Positions 1-8,247 of a stretch of 64,000 nt of DNA are shown here, one piece after another (position 1 is the stretch's first letter; each line of letters opens with the position of its first letter). The notes beneath the pieces were generated by a model that did no database searches, was not told the DNA's origin, and saw only the letters and a program-made list of their open reading frames with translations. Both the position numbers and the translations under genes were made by a program. Origin of the DNA: Streptomyces dengpaensis (GTDB lineage: Bacteria; Actinomycetota; Actinomycetes; Streptomycetales; Streptomycetaceae); assembly GCF_002946835.1 (NCBI RefSeq), contig NZ_CP026652.1:8477355-8541354 (forward strand), read 5' to 3'.

Positions 1-472
1 GCACGGCGGCGAACTCGCACAGCTTGCGCTGGCCGTAGGAGAGGTCGGCGGCCTTGACGTCGGCCTTGGCGGCCAGACCGAAGTCCTCCAGGAGCTCGTC
101 GGCGCGGGCCCGGTCGGCGCGGGCAGCCCGCGGGCCGAGCAGCCCGGTCCAGCGGTGCCCCGCGGCCGCGACCAGGTTCTCCCGCACGCTGAGCGAGCCG
201 AAGATGCGTGCCTGCTGGAAGGTGCGGGTCAGTCCGCGGCGATAGAGCAGCGCCGGGTCCGGCTTGCGGTACTCCGTACCTGCGAACCGCACCGATCCGG
301 CGTCGGCCCCCAGATAGCCGGTGATCATGTTGAACACGGTGGTCTTGCCGGATCCGTTGGGGCCGATCAGTGCTGTCACCGACCCTTCCTCGACCGCGAA
401 CGAGCAGCCCTGGACCGCTCGCACCCCGCCGAAACCCTTGCTGAATGAACGGACCTCGAGCAGCACTGTCAT
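1..472 (-). CDS. livG: ABC transporter ATP-binding protein, LivG-like (partial)
   Basis: ATPase subunit of a hydrophobic amino acid (HAAT) ABC importer, acting on the cytoplasmic face of the membrane. The frame opens at ATG 472 and runs off the left edge of the window. It shows a Walker A motif GPNGSGKTT about 36 residues in and an LSYGQRKL signature near the edge; Walker B lies outside the window. The segment TFQQARIFGSLSVREN after the Q-loop region is typical of LivG rather than LivF. Its start overlaps the livM stop (ATGA), so the genes are translationally coupled. A livF partner is expected beyond the edge but cannot be seen. Confidence 0.93.
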   Translation of the reverse strand, partial: MTVLLEVRSFSKGFGGVRAVQGCSFAVEEGSVTALIGPNGSGKTTVFNMITGYLGADAGSVRFAGTEYRKPDPALLYRRGLTRTFQQARIFGSLSVRENLVAAAGHRWTGLLGPRAARADRARADELLEDFGLAAKADVKAADLSYGQRKLCEFAAV

Positions 473-1527
473 CGCTTGTTCACCCGCCCTCCGAGGCGCA
501 GCCGGTCCGCCACCGACGGCAGGATGCCGCGCGGCAGGACCAGCATGACGGTCAGGAACAGTGCGGCGTACCCGACCAGGTGGAGCGAGTTGGCCCCGAG
601 CCGGTACGCCAGGTACTGCTGGAATGGCACCACCAGGAACGCGCCCAGCACCGGGCCCCACAGGGTGCCCCGTCCGCCCAGGAACACCATCAGCACCATG
701 CCGATGGTGACCAGCGGGTCCACCGCGAACGCCGGGTAGACGAAGGAAACGTAGTACGCCCAGACGGCGCCGACCGCGCCGGTGATGCCGACCGAGAGTG
801 AGAAGGCGGCCAGTTTCGCCACGGTCGTCGGCGCGCCGACGCCCCGGGCCTTGTCCTCGTCATCGCGAACGGTGAGCAGGACCAGTCCCAGCCGGGAGCG
901 GCGGACGTACCAGGTCACAGCGACGGCGAAGGCCAGCACGGCGACCAGCACGTAGTAGAACGGGAACGCGTAGTACGCGGCGCTAAACGGGGCGGGCGCG
1001 ATGCCTACGCCCTGGGCGCCGCCGGTGAGCCCCTTGGCGTTGTATGCGATGGTCTGGGCAAGGAACAGCAGGGTGATGGTGACGATGGCGAAGGTCGTCG
1101 TCCTGGTACGCATCGCCACCCAGGCCACCGGAAGCCCGAGGGCGGCGGTGACGACTGCCACCAGCGGCAGCGCGAGGAAGGGCTCCCAGCCGGAGACCGG
1201 CGGATGCTGGTTGAACCAGATCGCCTGAGTGTAGGCGCCGACGCCGAAGAACGCGGCGTGACCCAGGGAGGGATAACCGGCGAAGCCTCCGACCAGGTTC
1301 CAGGCACTGGCCATGGCCGCGTACATCATGGTGAAGATCAGCAGGTTGACGATCCAGGGCGCGCCGACGGTCCAGGGAGCGGCCAGCAGGGCTCCGAAGA
1401 ACACCACCGGTACCGCGCCGCGCGGCAGCCGTCCGAGCCAGGTAGCAGCACTACGGCCGACGGCGGCGGCCTTCGGTTCGGCGGCCGACGCGGACGTCAC
1501 CGAGGGAGCGGTGGGAGTGGAGGTCAC
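469..1527 (-). CDS. livM: Branched-chain amino acid-type ABC transporter permease LivM
   Basis: Second permease subunit of the HAAT importer, 352 residues from GTG 1527. That start overlaps the livH stop as GTGA and is preferred over upstream in-frame codons, which would extend into livH. A hydrophilic N-terminus of about 40 residues precedes many hydrophobic segments. Conserved LivM features include NLVGGFAGYPSLGHAAFFGVGA (split across about residues 75-97), a charged loop with RDDEDKARGVG, and LGGRGTLWGPVLGA near the C-terminus, the permease loop that contacts the ATPase. Substrate cannot be read from the permease; branched-chain amino acids are the family norm, but urea, amides or aromatic acids are possible. 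Confidence 0.93.
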   Translation of the reverse strand: MTSTPTAPSVTSASAAEPKAAAVGRSAATWLGRLPRGAVPVVFFGALLAAPWTVGAPWIVNLLIFTMMYAAMASAWNLVGGFAGYPSLGHAAFFGVGAYTQAIWFNQHPPVSGWEPFLALPLVAVVTAALGLPVAWVAMRTRTTTFAIVTITLLFLAQTIAYNAKGLTGGAQGVGIAPAPFSAAYYAFPFYYVLVAVLAFAVAVTWYVRRSRLGLVLLTVRDDEDKARGVGAPTTVAKLAAFSLSVGITGAVGAVWAYYVSFVYPAFAVDPLVTIGMVLMVFLGGRGTLWGPVLGAFLVVPFQQYLAYRLGANSLHLVGYAALFLTVMLVLPRGILPSVADRLRLGGRVNKR

Positions 1528-2399
1528 AGCGCACCCCTCAGCTGAGCACCGAACAGCCCGCGGGGCCGTACGAGCAGGACAAGGAGCAGGGCGACGAAGA
1601 AGGTCGCGGAGGCCCATGCCGGGGACCAGGTCGCGGCGACCACCGACTCGGCCACACCCATCAGGATGCTGGCCGCCACGGCGCCGCCGAGGCTGCCCAG
1701 ACCGCCGAGGACGACGATGGCCAGCAGCCGCGCGATCAGGTCGTAGTGGCTGGCCGAGTTGAAGGGGTACACCAGGCCGAACACGGCGCCGGCGGCCCCT
1801 GCGGTCGCCGCTCCCAGGCCGAAGCCGAGTGCGGAGACCCGGTCGGGGTCCACTCCCAGCAGTCGGGCCGCGGTCGGGTTCTGCACCGTGGCCCGGATGG
1901 AGGCGCCGAATCGGGTGCGGTGCAGGAGCACCCACAGTCCGCCGAGGACGGCCAGTGAGAGACCGAAGGCAGCCAGCCTAGTCACCGACAGGTGGTAGCC
2001 GGCCAGCTCCAACGACTCGTCCCGGTAAGTGGCGTTGATGGACCTGTAGGTCGTCTTGTAGGTGGCGGCCAGAACACCCTCGACGGCCAGCGCGACCGCG
2101 AACATCACCATCAGGCTCAGCTCGCCGTCACCGGCCTTCAACGGGCGCAGGAAGACCCGGTGCACCACCACGCCGAGGAGGAACATCAGCGGGGCGAGGA
2201 GCAGGATGGTGAGGAAGGGATCGATTCCCGCCGTCGTGAACAGGGTGCAGGACAGATAGGCGCTGAGAACCACCATGGCGCCCTGCGCCAGGTTGATGAC
2301 GCGCATGATGCCGAAGATCAGCGTCTGGCCGCTCGCCATCAGCGCGTACACGCCGCCGGTGAGGACACCGAGGATGACCGCTTGGACAAGGGTGTGCAT
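1524..2399 (-). CDS. livH: Branched-chain amino acid-type ABC transporter permease LivH
   Basis: First permease subunit of the HAAT importer, 291 residues from ATG 2399. The N-terminus MHTLVQAVILGVLTGGVYAL is the standard LivH start; a longer reading would overlap the binding-protein gene. Hallmarks are SGQTLIFGIMRVINLAQGA near residue 30, the helix-rich centre, and VLGGLGSLGGAVAAS near residue 225. The gene starts 5 bp after the binding-protein stop and overlaps livM by GTGA, so it belongs to one minus-strand operon. Confidence 0.94.
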   Translation of the reverse strand: MHTLVQAVILGVLTGGVYALMASGQTLIFGIMRVINLAQGAMVVLSAYLSCTLFTTAGIDPFLTILLLAPLMFLLGVVVHRVFLRPLKAGDGELSLMVMFAVALAVEGVLAATYKTTYRSINATYRDESLELAGYHLSVTRLAAFGLSLAVLGGLWVLLHRTRFGASIRATVQNPTAARLLGVDPDRVSALGFGLGAATAGAAGAVFGLVYPFNSASHYDLIARLLAIVVLGGLGSLGGAVAASILMGVAESVVAATWSPAWASATFFVALLLVLLVRPRGLFGAQLRGAL

Positions 2400-2404
2400 G
2401 CCGC

Positions 2405-3694
2405 TCACTTCCCCCAGGCCGGCTTCGACGTCAGCGGCTGGACGGCGGCGACTTCGGCTGGGAAGACCGGGGTCAGCCGCCGGTTCTGCCACTGGACCAG
2501 GGTGTAGTTGCTCTGCGGCTCGCCGTAGGCATCCCAGGACAAGTCGCCGATCGGCGTGGTCCAGGTGCCCGAGTGCAGGGTCTTGACGATGGTGGCGTTG
2601 TCGGCCTTACCGGTCTTCTTCGCGACCTGCTCGACCAGTACGCCGACGGAGTACGCCTCGGCGCTGGTGGTGTCGATACCGGTCTCTTCCCCGCCGTACT
2701 TGGCCAGGTACGCCTTGACGAACTCGGCGGCGCCCGGCTGCTTGGAACCGGCGAACCAGTCTCCGGTGGTGAAGATTCCGTTGACGTTGTTCGAACCGAC
2801 CTTGTCGGGGAACTCCACCGGGTTGTTGGCGCCGTTGGACATGAACAGCCACTTGGGACTGAACTTGAGCTGCTTCATGGCCTTGACCTGTGCGTAGGCG
2901 TCCTCGGACTGGGTGCCGGATACCACCAGGTCGGGCTTGCCGGCCGCCACCTTGGCGATCACCGGGGTGAGGTCGGTGAGGCTGTCCGGGTAGGTCTCGG
3001 AGTACACCGTCCTGATCCCGGCGGCCTCCAGGCGCTTGCGGAGGTTCTCGGCGAGCGGCGCGGCGAACGGGTCGTCGAGCGCGGCGTACGCGGCGGTCTT
3101 CGGCCGCTGGTCGGCAGGGAGCTTCAGCAGGTAGTCGGCAAAGATGTCGCCCTGCCTGACGATGGAGGCGGGCTGAACGAAGAACAGGTTGTCCAGGCGC
3201 TGTTCGAAGACCTTCGGCCCGCCGCCGGCGGGCTCCAGAAAGGCGTACCCGTACCGCTTGGCGACCTGCGACGCGGGAATGCTCAGCAGGCTGGAGAACG
3301 GGCCGAAGACGAGGTCGACCTTGTCCTTGGTAATGAGGTTGGTGTAGTTGGTCGTCACCTGGTTGGGGTTGGAGGTGTCATCGACGATCTTGAGGACGAC
3401 CTTGCGGCCCAGCACGCCACCGCGTTCGTTGACGTCGGAGGCCCATAGGTCGTATCCGCGCTTGGCGGCCTTGCCCGGGTCGGCGAAGTCGCCGGTCAGC
3501 GAGAGCGACACACCGACCGTCAGTGTGTCCTTGGCCGCGGCATCGCCGCCCGCGTCCGGGCCCGCGGTTGCGGGGCCGCATGCCGCGAGGGACATGCTGA
3601 CCGCGACCGCGGCCAGTGCCGCCAGCAGCCGCCTGCGGCGGCGCTCCCGAAACAGCAGTTGAACGGCCTCGCCTGACAATCGATTGCCATCCAT
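2405..3694 (-). CDS. ABC transporter substrate-binding lipoprotein (LivK/AmiC type)
   Basis: Extracellular binding lipoprotein of 429 residues, first gene of the importer operon. An arginine-rich n-region (RERRRRR) precedes a hydrophobic stretch and a lipobox ending LAAC with Cys39. The mature part follows the periplasmic-binding-protein type I fold: LTVGVSLSLTGDFADPGKAA at its start, VDLVFGPFSSLLSIPAS near residue 135, and a C-terminal lobe. The family binds amino acids, amides or urea, but the ligand is not predictable here. The start codon lies inside a palindrome resembling those in front of the divergent LacI-type gene, so the operon is probably under that regulator. LacI-type control is unusual for HAAT systems and argues for a ligand other than leucine/isoleucine/valine. 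Confidence 0.9.
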   Translation of the reverse strand: MDGNRLSGEAVQLLFRERRRRRLLAALAAVAVSMSLAACGPATAGPDAGGDAAAKDTLTVGVSLSLTGDFADPGKAAKRGYDLWASDVNERGGVLGRKVVLKIVDDTSNPNQVTTNYTNLITKDKVDLVFGPFSSLLSIPASQVAKRYGYAFLEPAGGGPKVFEQRLDNLFFVQPASIVRQGDIFADYLLKLPADQRPKTAAYAALDDPFAAPLAENLRKRLEAAGIRTVYSETYPDSLTDLTPVIAKVAAGKPDLVVSGTQSEDAYAQVKAMKQLKFSPKWLFMSNGANNPVEFPDKVGSNNVNGIFTTGDWFAGSKQPGAAEFVKAYLAKYGGEETGIDTTSAEAYSVGVLVEQVAKKTGKADNATIVKTLHSGTWTTPIGDLSWDAYGEPQSNYTLVQWQNRRLTPVFPAEVAAVQPLTSKPAWGK

Positions 3695-3699
3695 GGCAA
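3684..3699. promoter_or_regulatory. Putative LacI-type operator over the importer start codon
   Basis: TTGCCATCCATGGCAA is an inverted repeat with arms TTGCCAT/ATGGCAA. It overlaps the ATG of the substrate-binding protein and shares its half-site with the palindromes at 3841-3874. A looser GCAA/TTGC repeat lies near 3777-3788. Repeated half-sites in a divergent intergenic region next to a LacI-family gene suggest shared operators. No binding data; inference from symmetry and position. Confidence 0.6.
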
Positions 3700-3840
3700 G
3701 CGGCTCCCTGACTCAATGAGAGTGGAATACACGGCGTCTCGCGGTCCGGCCCGCGGATCTCGGTGAAGGGCAGTGCAATGGGTTGCCGCGAAGCTACGGC
3801 CGCCTCTAGGGGGTGTCAAGGGTTGCTGCAGAGGTATGCA

Positions 3841-3874
3841 ATCCATTGCCATGGCAATGGATTGCCCTGGCAAT
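3841..3874. promoter_or_regulatory. Tandem palindromic operators upstream of the lacI-family gene
   Basis: Positions 3841-3862 form a perfect 22-bp palindrome centred on CCATGG with half-site ATCCATTGCCA. It is followed with a 2-bp overlap by ATTGCCCTGGCAAT (3861-3874), also symmetric. The second site ends about 25 bp before the likely regulator start, a position suited to autorepression. The shared TTGCC/GGCAA half-site recurs over the importer start codon. Confidence 0.7.
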
Positions 3875-3898
3875 GAGCAGGGCCTAAGGTATGGAGGT

Positions 3899-4912
3899 GT
3901 GACGAGCTTGAGTGACGTGGCGCAAGCGGCCGGAGTCCATCCGGGCACCGCGTCCCGAGCGCTGAATCCTCAGACCCGCCACCGTGTGTCGGCGGAGACC
4001 GCGCAGCGTGTCCAGGAGGCGGCCGACCGGCTCGGCTACCAGCCGAACTCGGTTGCGCGGGCGCTGCGCACCCGGCGCTCGCACATGGTCGCGATTCTCA
4101 TCCCGGATCTGACGAACCCTCTGTTCCCGCCCATCGTCAGAGGTGTCGAGGAGGTGCTGGCGCCCGCGGGCTACTCGGCAATCCTGGTCAACACGGACAA
4201 TGACGAAGCCAAGGAAGGGCATCTCTTCGCCGAGCTGCGCGGTCGCCAGTGCGACGGCTTCATCGTGGCGACAGCGCGGCGCGAGCACCCGCTGCTCGAG
4301 CAGGCCGCAGCGGAGGGGGTAGCGATGGTCCTGGTCAACCGCGTGACGGACAGGCGACCTGCGTCGTCGGTGACGGCCGACGAAGCCGGCGGTGTACACG
4401 CCGCGATCGCCCACTTGTCCTCCCTGGGGCACCGGCGGATCGCGCATCTGGCGGGCCCTCAGAATCTGTCGACCGGTCTGATCCGATACCGGGCGTTCGT
4501 CGATGCCTGTGACCGGGCGGGGCTGGGCCCGGACGACCGCCCGGTCGTTGTCTGCGACTCCTTCAGCGAGACCGCCGGCGAGGCGGCGATGCACCGGCTG
4601 CTGCGGGAATCCGTACGGCCCACGGCGGTGTTCGCGTCCAACGATCTGCTGGCCCTGGGTGCTCTGGACGCTACGAGGGCCGCCGGACTGCGCTGCCCAC
4701 AGGACCTGTCCGTGGTCGGCTTCAACGACATGCCCTTCCTGTCCCGGATGAGTCCAGCGCTGACGACCGTGCACGTTCCGCAGCGGACGATCGGCGCCGA
4801 AGCCGCCCGCATGCTGTTGCAGTCCCTCGAGGACCCGGGCCCACCGCGCTCGTTGCTCCTGGGGTGCGAACTCGTCGTACGGGCCTCGACCGGCCCTGCC
4901 CCGAGGAACTGA
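3899..4912 (+). CDS. LacI-family transcriptional regulator
   Basis: DNA-binding repressor of about 337 residues. The N-terminal helix-turn-helix reads LSDVAQAAGVHPGTASRALN, followed by the hinge-helix segment LGYQPNSVARALRTRRS and a periplasmic-binding-like effector domain (VAILIPDLTNPLFPPIVRGV; later FASNDLLALGALDATRAAG and LSVVGFNDMPF). Start choice is between GTG 3899 and TTG 3908: the GGAGG at 3893-3897 suits TTG 3908 better by spacing, while family length allows either. In-frame codons further upstream would cross the operators and are rejected. It is divergent from the importer operon and probably controls both itself and the importer. The effector is unknown. Confidence 0.9.
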   Translation: MTSLSDVAQAAGVHPGTASRALNPQTRHRVSAETAQRVQEAADRLGYQPNSVARALRTRRSHMVAILIPDLTNPLFPPIVRGVEEVLAPAGYSAILVNTDNDEAKEGHLFAELRGRQCDGFIVATARREHPLLEQAAAEGVAMVLVNRVTDRRPASSVTADEAGGVHAAIAHLSSLGHRRIAHLAGPQNLSTGLIRYRAFVDACDRAGLGPDDRPVVVCDSFSETAGEAAMHRLLRESVRPTAVFASNDLLALGALDATRAAGLRCPQDLSVVGFNDMPFLSRMSPALTTVHVPQRTIGAEAARMLLQSLEDPGPPRSLLLGCELVVRASTGPAPRN

Positions 4913-4972
4913 CCGACCGACAGGCAGGCCCGGTAGGGATTTGCGGGTACTTCACGAGTTGCCGGACGGACC

Positions 4973-5120
4973 TTGACTGCTCCCCTCCCTGAAGGGAGGG
5001 GATTTTCTCCTTCAGAGTTGAGTGGGGATTCCAGGCTCAGGCCGCCTCCTGGCCCAGCGGGCCAGGATGTCTTACGCCCTCGATACCTGCCGGGCTCAGA
5101 CCCGCCCGGACCAGCATCAC
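4973..5120 (-). ncRNA. Putative omega/reRNA overlapping the tnpB 3' end
   Basis: In known TnpB systems the guide RNA spans the 3' end of tnpB and the element's right end, and its guide is copied from flanking DNA. Here the sequence after the tnpB stop folds into a strong hairpin (10-bp arms 4981-4990 and 4993-5002) just before the TCAA end. The RNA's 5' limit cannot be read from sequence, so the stated limit is approximate. No transcription evidence. Confidence 0.4.
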
Positions 5121-6257
5121 GTGCGCGGAGTTCTTGTCCCTGGGGCAGACGGCTCCGCACGCGGTGCAGGCATACGTTCTCTCGGAAAGAGGCAGTGCGT
5201 GCTTGGTTCTCGCTCCGCACTGCGCACAGTCCATCGTGGTGTGCGCGGGGTGCACCAGGTGCACGATGCGCCCGTGCTTGCGCGCCATCTCCAGCAGTGC
5301 CCTCTTCGTGCTGCTGATGGCCGCGTCCGCTGCCTTGCGCGCCATGGTGGTCCTGGCGAGGAACTTGGGCCGGAAGTCCTCTGCCGCTATGGCGTCGTGG
5401 TCGCGCACGACCTTCTTGGCCCACTTGCGGCCGGTGTCTTCCCGCTGCCGGGCGACCTTCTTGTGCAGCTGCGCACGGAGCCGCTGTGCCTCCCGGTAGC
5501 CCTTCGACCCCGCTTGCCCCTTCTTCGGCTTGCGGCGCGCCATCATCCGGTCGTACCGGGTCAGCTTCGCCTGAGCCTTCTTCCCATGCCCGGCATGCGG
5601 AAGGTCGTGGTCGTCGCTGGTGGTGGTTGCGGTCTCCTTCACGCCCCAGTCCACGCCGAGCACCCGGCCCGTCGCCGGGAGCGGCTGGATCTCGGCGGCA
5701 ACGACGAAGGAGCAGTACCAGTGCCCCACACTGTCTTGGTGGACGCGGACGCTGGACGGGTCGGCCGGAAGGTCGCGGGACCACACCACCGTCAGACTGA
5801 TGCCGCCGGCCAGATGCAACCGGCCGTCGTTGAGGCGGAAGCCGCGCTTGGTGTAGTTCAAGGTCGGGCCCGCCTCGCGCTTCTTCTTCCAGCGCGGCAT
5901 CCCTGCCCGCTGCCGCATGGGCAACCGGTCCCTGCTGTCCTTGTGGGCCTTGGCTCGGGATTTCCCGAAGTCGCGGATGATCTGCTGCTGAGGAACCGAG
6001 GATCCGCGGGCCAGCCACGGGGTGGTGCGCCGGGCTTGGGTCAGCATCGTGTCGAGCTGGGCCGGGCCGCATGTCTGCTTCTCGCCGGTCGCCTTGTTGC
6101 GCCGGTGCGCGGCCTTGGACTTGGCCACGCACTCGTTCCACACCCACCGGCAGCGGTCCCACTCGCCGAGAAGGGCCTTCTCGGCGCCGGCCGAGACGCG
6201 AAGACGATAGGTGTACCGGGCGTGCCCCGCACCCTCCGTCATCGCTCCCGCAGCCAT
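5037..6257 (-). CDS. tnpB: RNA-guided endonuclease TnpB (IS1341/OrfB family)
   Basis: RuvC-type nuclease of about 406 residues that, in characterised relatives, uses an omega RNA to cut DNA next to a target-adjacent motif. Counting from the upstream ATG at 6266, the three RuvC acidic residues appear intact: Asp206 in GVLGVDWGVKET, Glu296 in IAAEDF and Asp377 in CPRDKNSAH. The zinc-finger pairs CAQCG and CTACG lie between the last two. ATG 6257 (MAAGAMTEG) is a reasonable start; ATG 6242 is possible. The catalytic set suggests an active protein, unlike many decayed copies. Confidence 0.88.
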   Translation of the reverse strand: MAAGAMTEGAGHARYTYRLRVSAGAEKALLGEWDRCRWVWNECVAKSKAAHRRNKATGEKQTCGPAQLDTMLTQARRTTPWLARGSSVPQQQIIRDFGKSRAKAHKDSRDRLPMRQRAGMPRWKKKREAGPTLNYTKRGFRLNDGRLHLAGGISLTVVWSRDLPADPSSVRVHQDSVGHWYCSFVVAAEIQPLPATGRVLGVDWGVKETATTTSDDHDLPHAGHGKKAQAKLTRYDRMMARRKPKKGQAGSKGYREAQRLRAQLHKKVARQREDTGRKWAKKVVRDHDAIAAEDFRPKFLARTTMARKAADAAISSTKRALLEMARKHGRIVHLVHPAHTTMDCAQCGARTKHALPLSERTYACTACGAVCPRDKNSAHVMLVRAGLSPAGIEGVRHPGPLGQEAA

Positions 6258-6319
6258 GAATCTCAACCTACCCGGGAGGTACGACAGTTGACCCCCATTT
6301 GATCTTTGTGGTGCCTCAC

Positions 6320-6435
6320 CTGCGCGAAGGGCGGACGCCCAATCGCCCTGGCGGCGATTCGGCTTCTCCTGCCCTGCTCCGCAGGAGTCCGAATCCTCCC
6401 CGGCCTGAAGGCCGGGCCATCCTCGGAGGAACCGG
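6320..6435 (-). repeat. Structured left end of the TnpB element (copy 1)
   Basis: Two successive hairpins lie upstream of tnpB: one built on GCCCGGCCTTCAGGCCGGG and one around ACTCCTGCGGAGCAGG, followed by AGCCGAATCGCCGC. The same order and much of the same sequence recur upstream of the other tnpB at 41383-41490. Stem sequences differ by compensated changes (GGCCTGAAGGCC versus GCCCTGAAAGGC), implying selection on structure. Most simply this is the conserved IS left end; a transcribed RNA role is possible. Confidence 0.65.
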
Positions 6436-6622
6436 TGACATGCGGAGCTCCGGGTGAGACGTCAGAACGGGGCCGGCGGCTCATCCGATCGGAGCTACGA
6501 CCCGCGGAGCCGGGAACCCCCAGTGGATCAACGACGCGCAGCGGGATATGGAGGCGGCGCTGAAGAAACTCGATGCGCTCGCCACCGTCACCCGGACCCG
6601 CGTTCCGCGTAATTCGGGGGTT
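6436..6622. other. Short remnant between two insertion sequences
   Basis: Between the TnpB element and the IS630 one plus-strand frame around 6515-6605 has coding-like third-position GC (it contains WINDAQRDMEAALKKLD). There is no start or end, and it stops at the IS630 boundary. It is probably an internal scrap of a chromosomal gene. Family not recognised. Confidence 0.3.
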
Positions 6623-7756
6623 CTAAGCGGCTTTGGTGAAGTTCGCTGCTGATCCTTGAATGCGGGCTCGTTGGCGGGTCAGCGCCTGGTCCACGGCGGC
6701 GCTGATGGCGTCGAGTTCGGTGTGGGCGCGCTGGGGGTAGTCCTCGTACTTGGCCGAGCGCCAGATGAGTTCGATGTCGTTGAGCTCGGGGCTGCGGGGT
6801 GGCAGGTAGAACAGCTCCACCCCGATCTTCGCCAGCTGCTCGCGACGGCCCTTGAACGCCCTGGCCACGTGCGCGGAGGCATTGTCCAGCACCACGGTGC
6901 ACGGTCGGCGCCGTCGCCAGACCGGTATGGGGGTGCCGTCCGCCGCGAGGTCCAAGGCGGCGGCCCCGCCGGGCAGTCGGGCCAGCCGACGGCAGACGAA
7001 CTCCAGCAGCACGGCCGCGTCGATCGAGCTGGTGATGCGCTCTGACAGCAGATCGGGCTCGGTGCCCACGACCAGGGCGCCGAGGACGTTGACCCGCCGG
7101 TTACGGGTGTCCTCGCGGGGCACCACCGCGCGCTGGCCGATGCGTGACCAGGTGTAGCCGGTGGGCATGGTGGGCGCGAAGCCGGACTCGTCGAGGAAAG
7201 ATCAGGTCGTGCGTGCCCGCGTCGGCCTCCATCCGTAAGTCCGCAAGTCCTCCAGCTGGTCCCGGGCGACCTGTTGGAGGACGGGGTCGGCCTTGTGCCG
7301 AAGGCTGTCGCGGGTGCGTTTCCACCGGAAACCCTCCCGGTGCAGCAGCTCGGTCAGCCACGCCGCCGACACGTGCACGCCCCGGTCCTTCTCCAGCCAG
7401 TCGCACAGCTCGGGCGCGGTCCAGGTCACCCCCTCCTCAGCGGAGGCGTCCAGTAACGCGCCCAGTGCCTTCAGGTGTTCGTCAGTGAATGAGGAGGGCC
7501 GTCCCGGACGCGGGGCATCGGCCAGGGCGTCACATCCGCCGTCGGCGAAACGGTGCACCGCCTCGCGCACCGTGACCGGGTTGCATTCCAGCAGGTCGGC
7601 GACCTGCGGCACAGTCAGGCCCCGGCTCAGCAACCGGATGCACTCCAACCGCCGCCGCTCGTTACGCGACAGGTCACGTCTGGCCAGCCGCCGACGCACC
7701 TCGGCCTGCTGCTCGGGCGTCAACTCCACCGTCAGGATCTTTGGCATCAGCACCAC
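6623..7756 (-). pseudogene. IS630-family transposase, two compensating frameshifts and a stop
   Basis: N-terminal helix-turn-helix half (7756 to 7202) and C-terminal DDE half (from about 7200 to 6623; LDESGFAPTMPTGY, VVLDNASAHVA, PPRSPELNDIELIW) lie in the same frame but are separated by TGA at 7202-7204. The join is wrong by homology. An 8-bp tandem duplication (GGACTTGC/GGACTTAC near 7232-7247) shifts the frame, and an extra T near 7195 shifts it back, so the stretch between them is out of frame. Removing both gives LEDLRMEADAG and DLIFLDESGF, the expected IS630 sequence. The net 9-bp gain explains the shared frame. Probably inactive. Confidence 0.85.
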
Positions 7757-7807
7757 TTCCCGTCAAAGCTCCTACCCCAACGAGGAGTTGACTTCACCGA
7801 GACCGCC
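6626..7807 (-). mobile_element. IS630-family insertion sequence, damaged copy (copy 1)
   Basis: An element of about 1.18 kb flanked by the dinucleotide TA (6624-6625 and 7808-7809), the standard IS630 target. The terminal inverted repeats are imperfect: AGCGGCTTTGGTGAAGTT at the left against GGCGGTCTCGGTGAAGTC at the right. The whole element is occupied by one minus-strand transposase gene. Confidence 0.8.
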
Positions 7808-7809
7808 TA

Positions 7810-8247
7810 GACGAGCCTCACCACCAGGCCCCGACTGCAACCCGCAGCCGGGGCTTCGGCGTTGACGGCCGACGACCTGTAACAGGGCTCACCCAGCCCC
7901 AGGCTGAGGCGCGCGCTCGCCGAGGTCGGCCTCATCACTCTGACAGGCGGCGGCAGCTATATCGTGCCCGAACCTTCACAGCACTGCTGGACGGGGTCCG
8001 GAGACCGGTGTGGGTCAGCGCGTTTGTGCTGCGCACGGCCCGTGTTTTCCCTGGACCACCGGGCTTGGTCCAGGGGAAACGCACCGCACCGAACGCACCC
8101 GGTGCACCACATCGGTGCGGAGGATGCACACCAGGTGCGCCGCGGAATGGGAGGCCGCGGGCCTGCCGGACTCTGACGCAGTCTCCGCCGAGCAGCTGCA
8201 GAAGGCACGCACCGGGCTGCAGGTCTGATGCCCGGCGCACCCCAGCT
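7810..8247. other. Mostly non-coding stretch with a possible GntR scrap
   Basis: No complete gene. At 7904-7971 (+) the frame LRRALAEVGLITLTGGGSY resembles the end of a GntR-type winged helix (recognition helix plus wing), without start or continuation. The rest shows no convincing codon bias. The IS630 may have cut the original gene. Confidence 0.3.

Larger units (their letters stand above)
4973..6435 (-). mobile_element. IS1341-type (IS200/IS605 superfamily) element carrying only tnpB
   Basis: A 1463-bp element without a Y1 transposase gene. The right end lies just after a G/C hairpin and finishes in TCAA (complement of 4973-4976). The left end abuts GTCAC (complement of 6436-6440), matching the GTCAT that abuts the second such element at 41374-41378. 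No target duplication is seen, as expected for single-strand transposition. Mobilisation would need a TnpA from elsewhere. The ends were inferred by comparing the two copies. Confidence 0.75.

Noticed and set aside
4459..6162. A 567-codon minus frame across lacI and tnpB
   Set aside because: It is out of frame with tnpB, crosses an element boundary and has no recognisable domain.
7202..7204. TGA in the IS630 transposase as selenocysteine or programmed readthrough
   Set aside because: Homology shows an 8-bp duplication plus a 1-bp insertion around it; the TGA is a by-product of the shifted frame.
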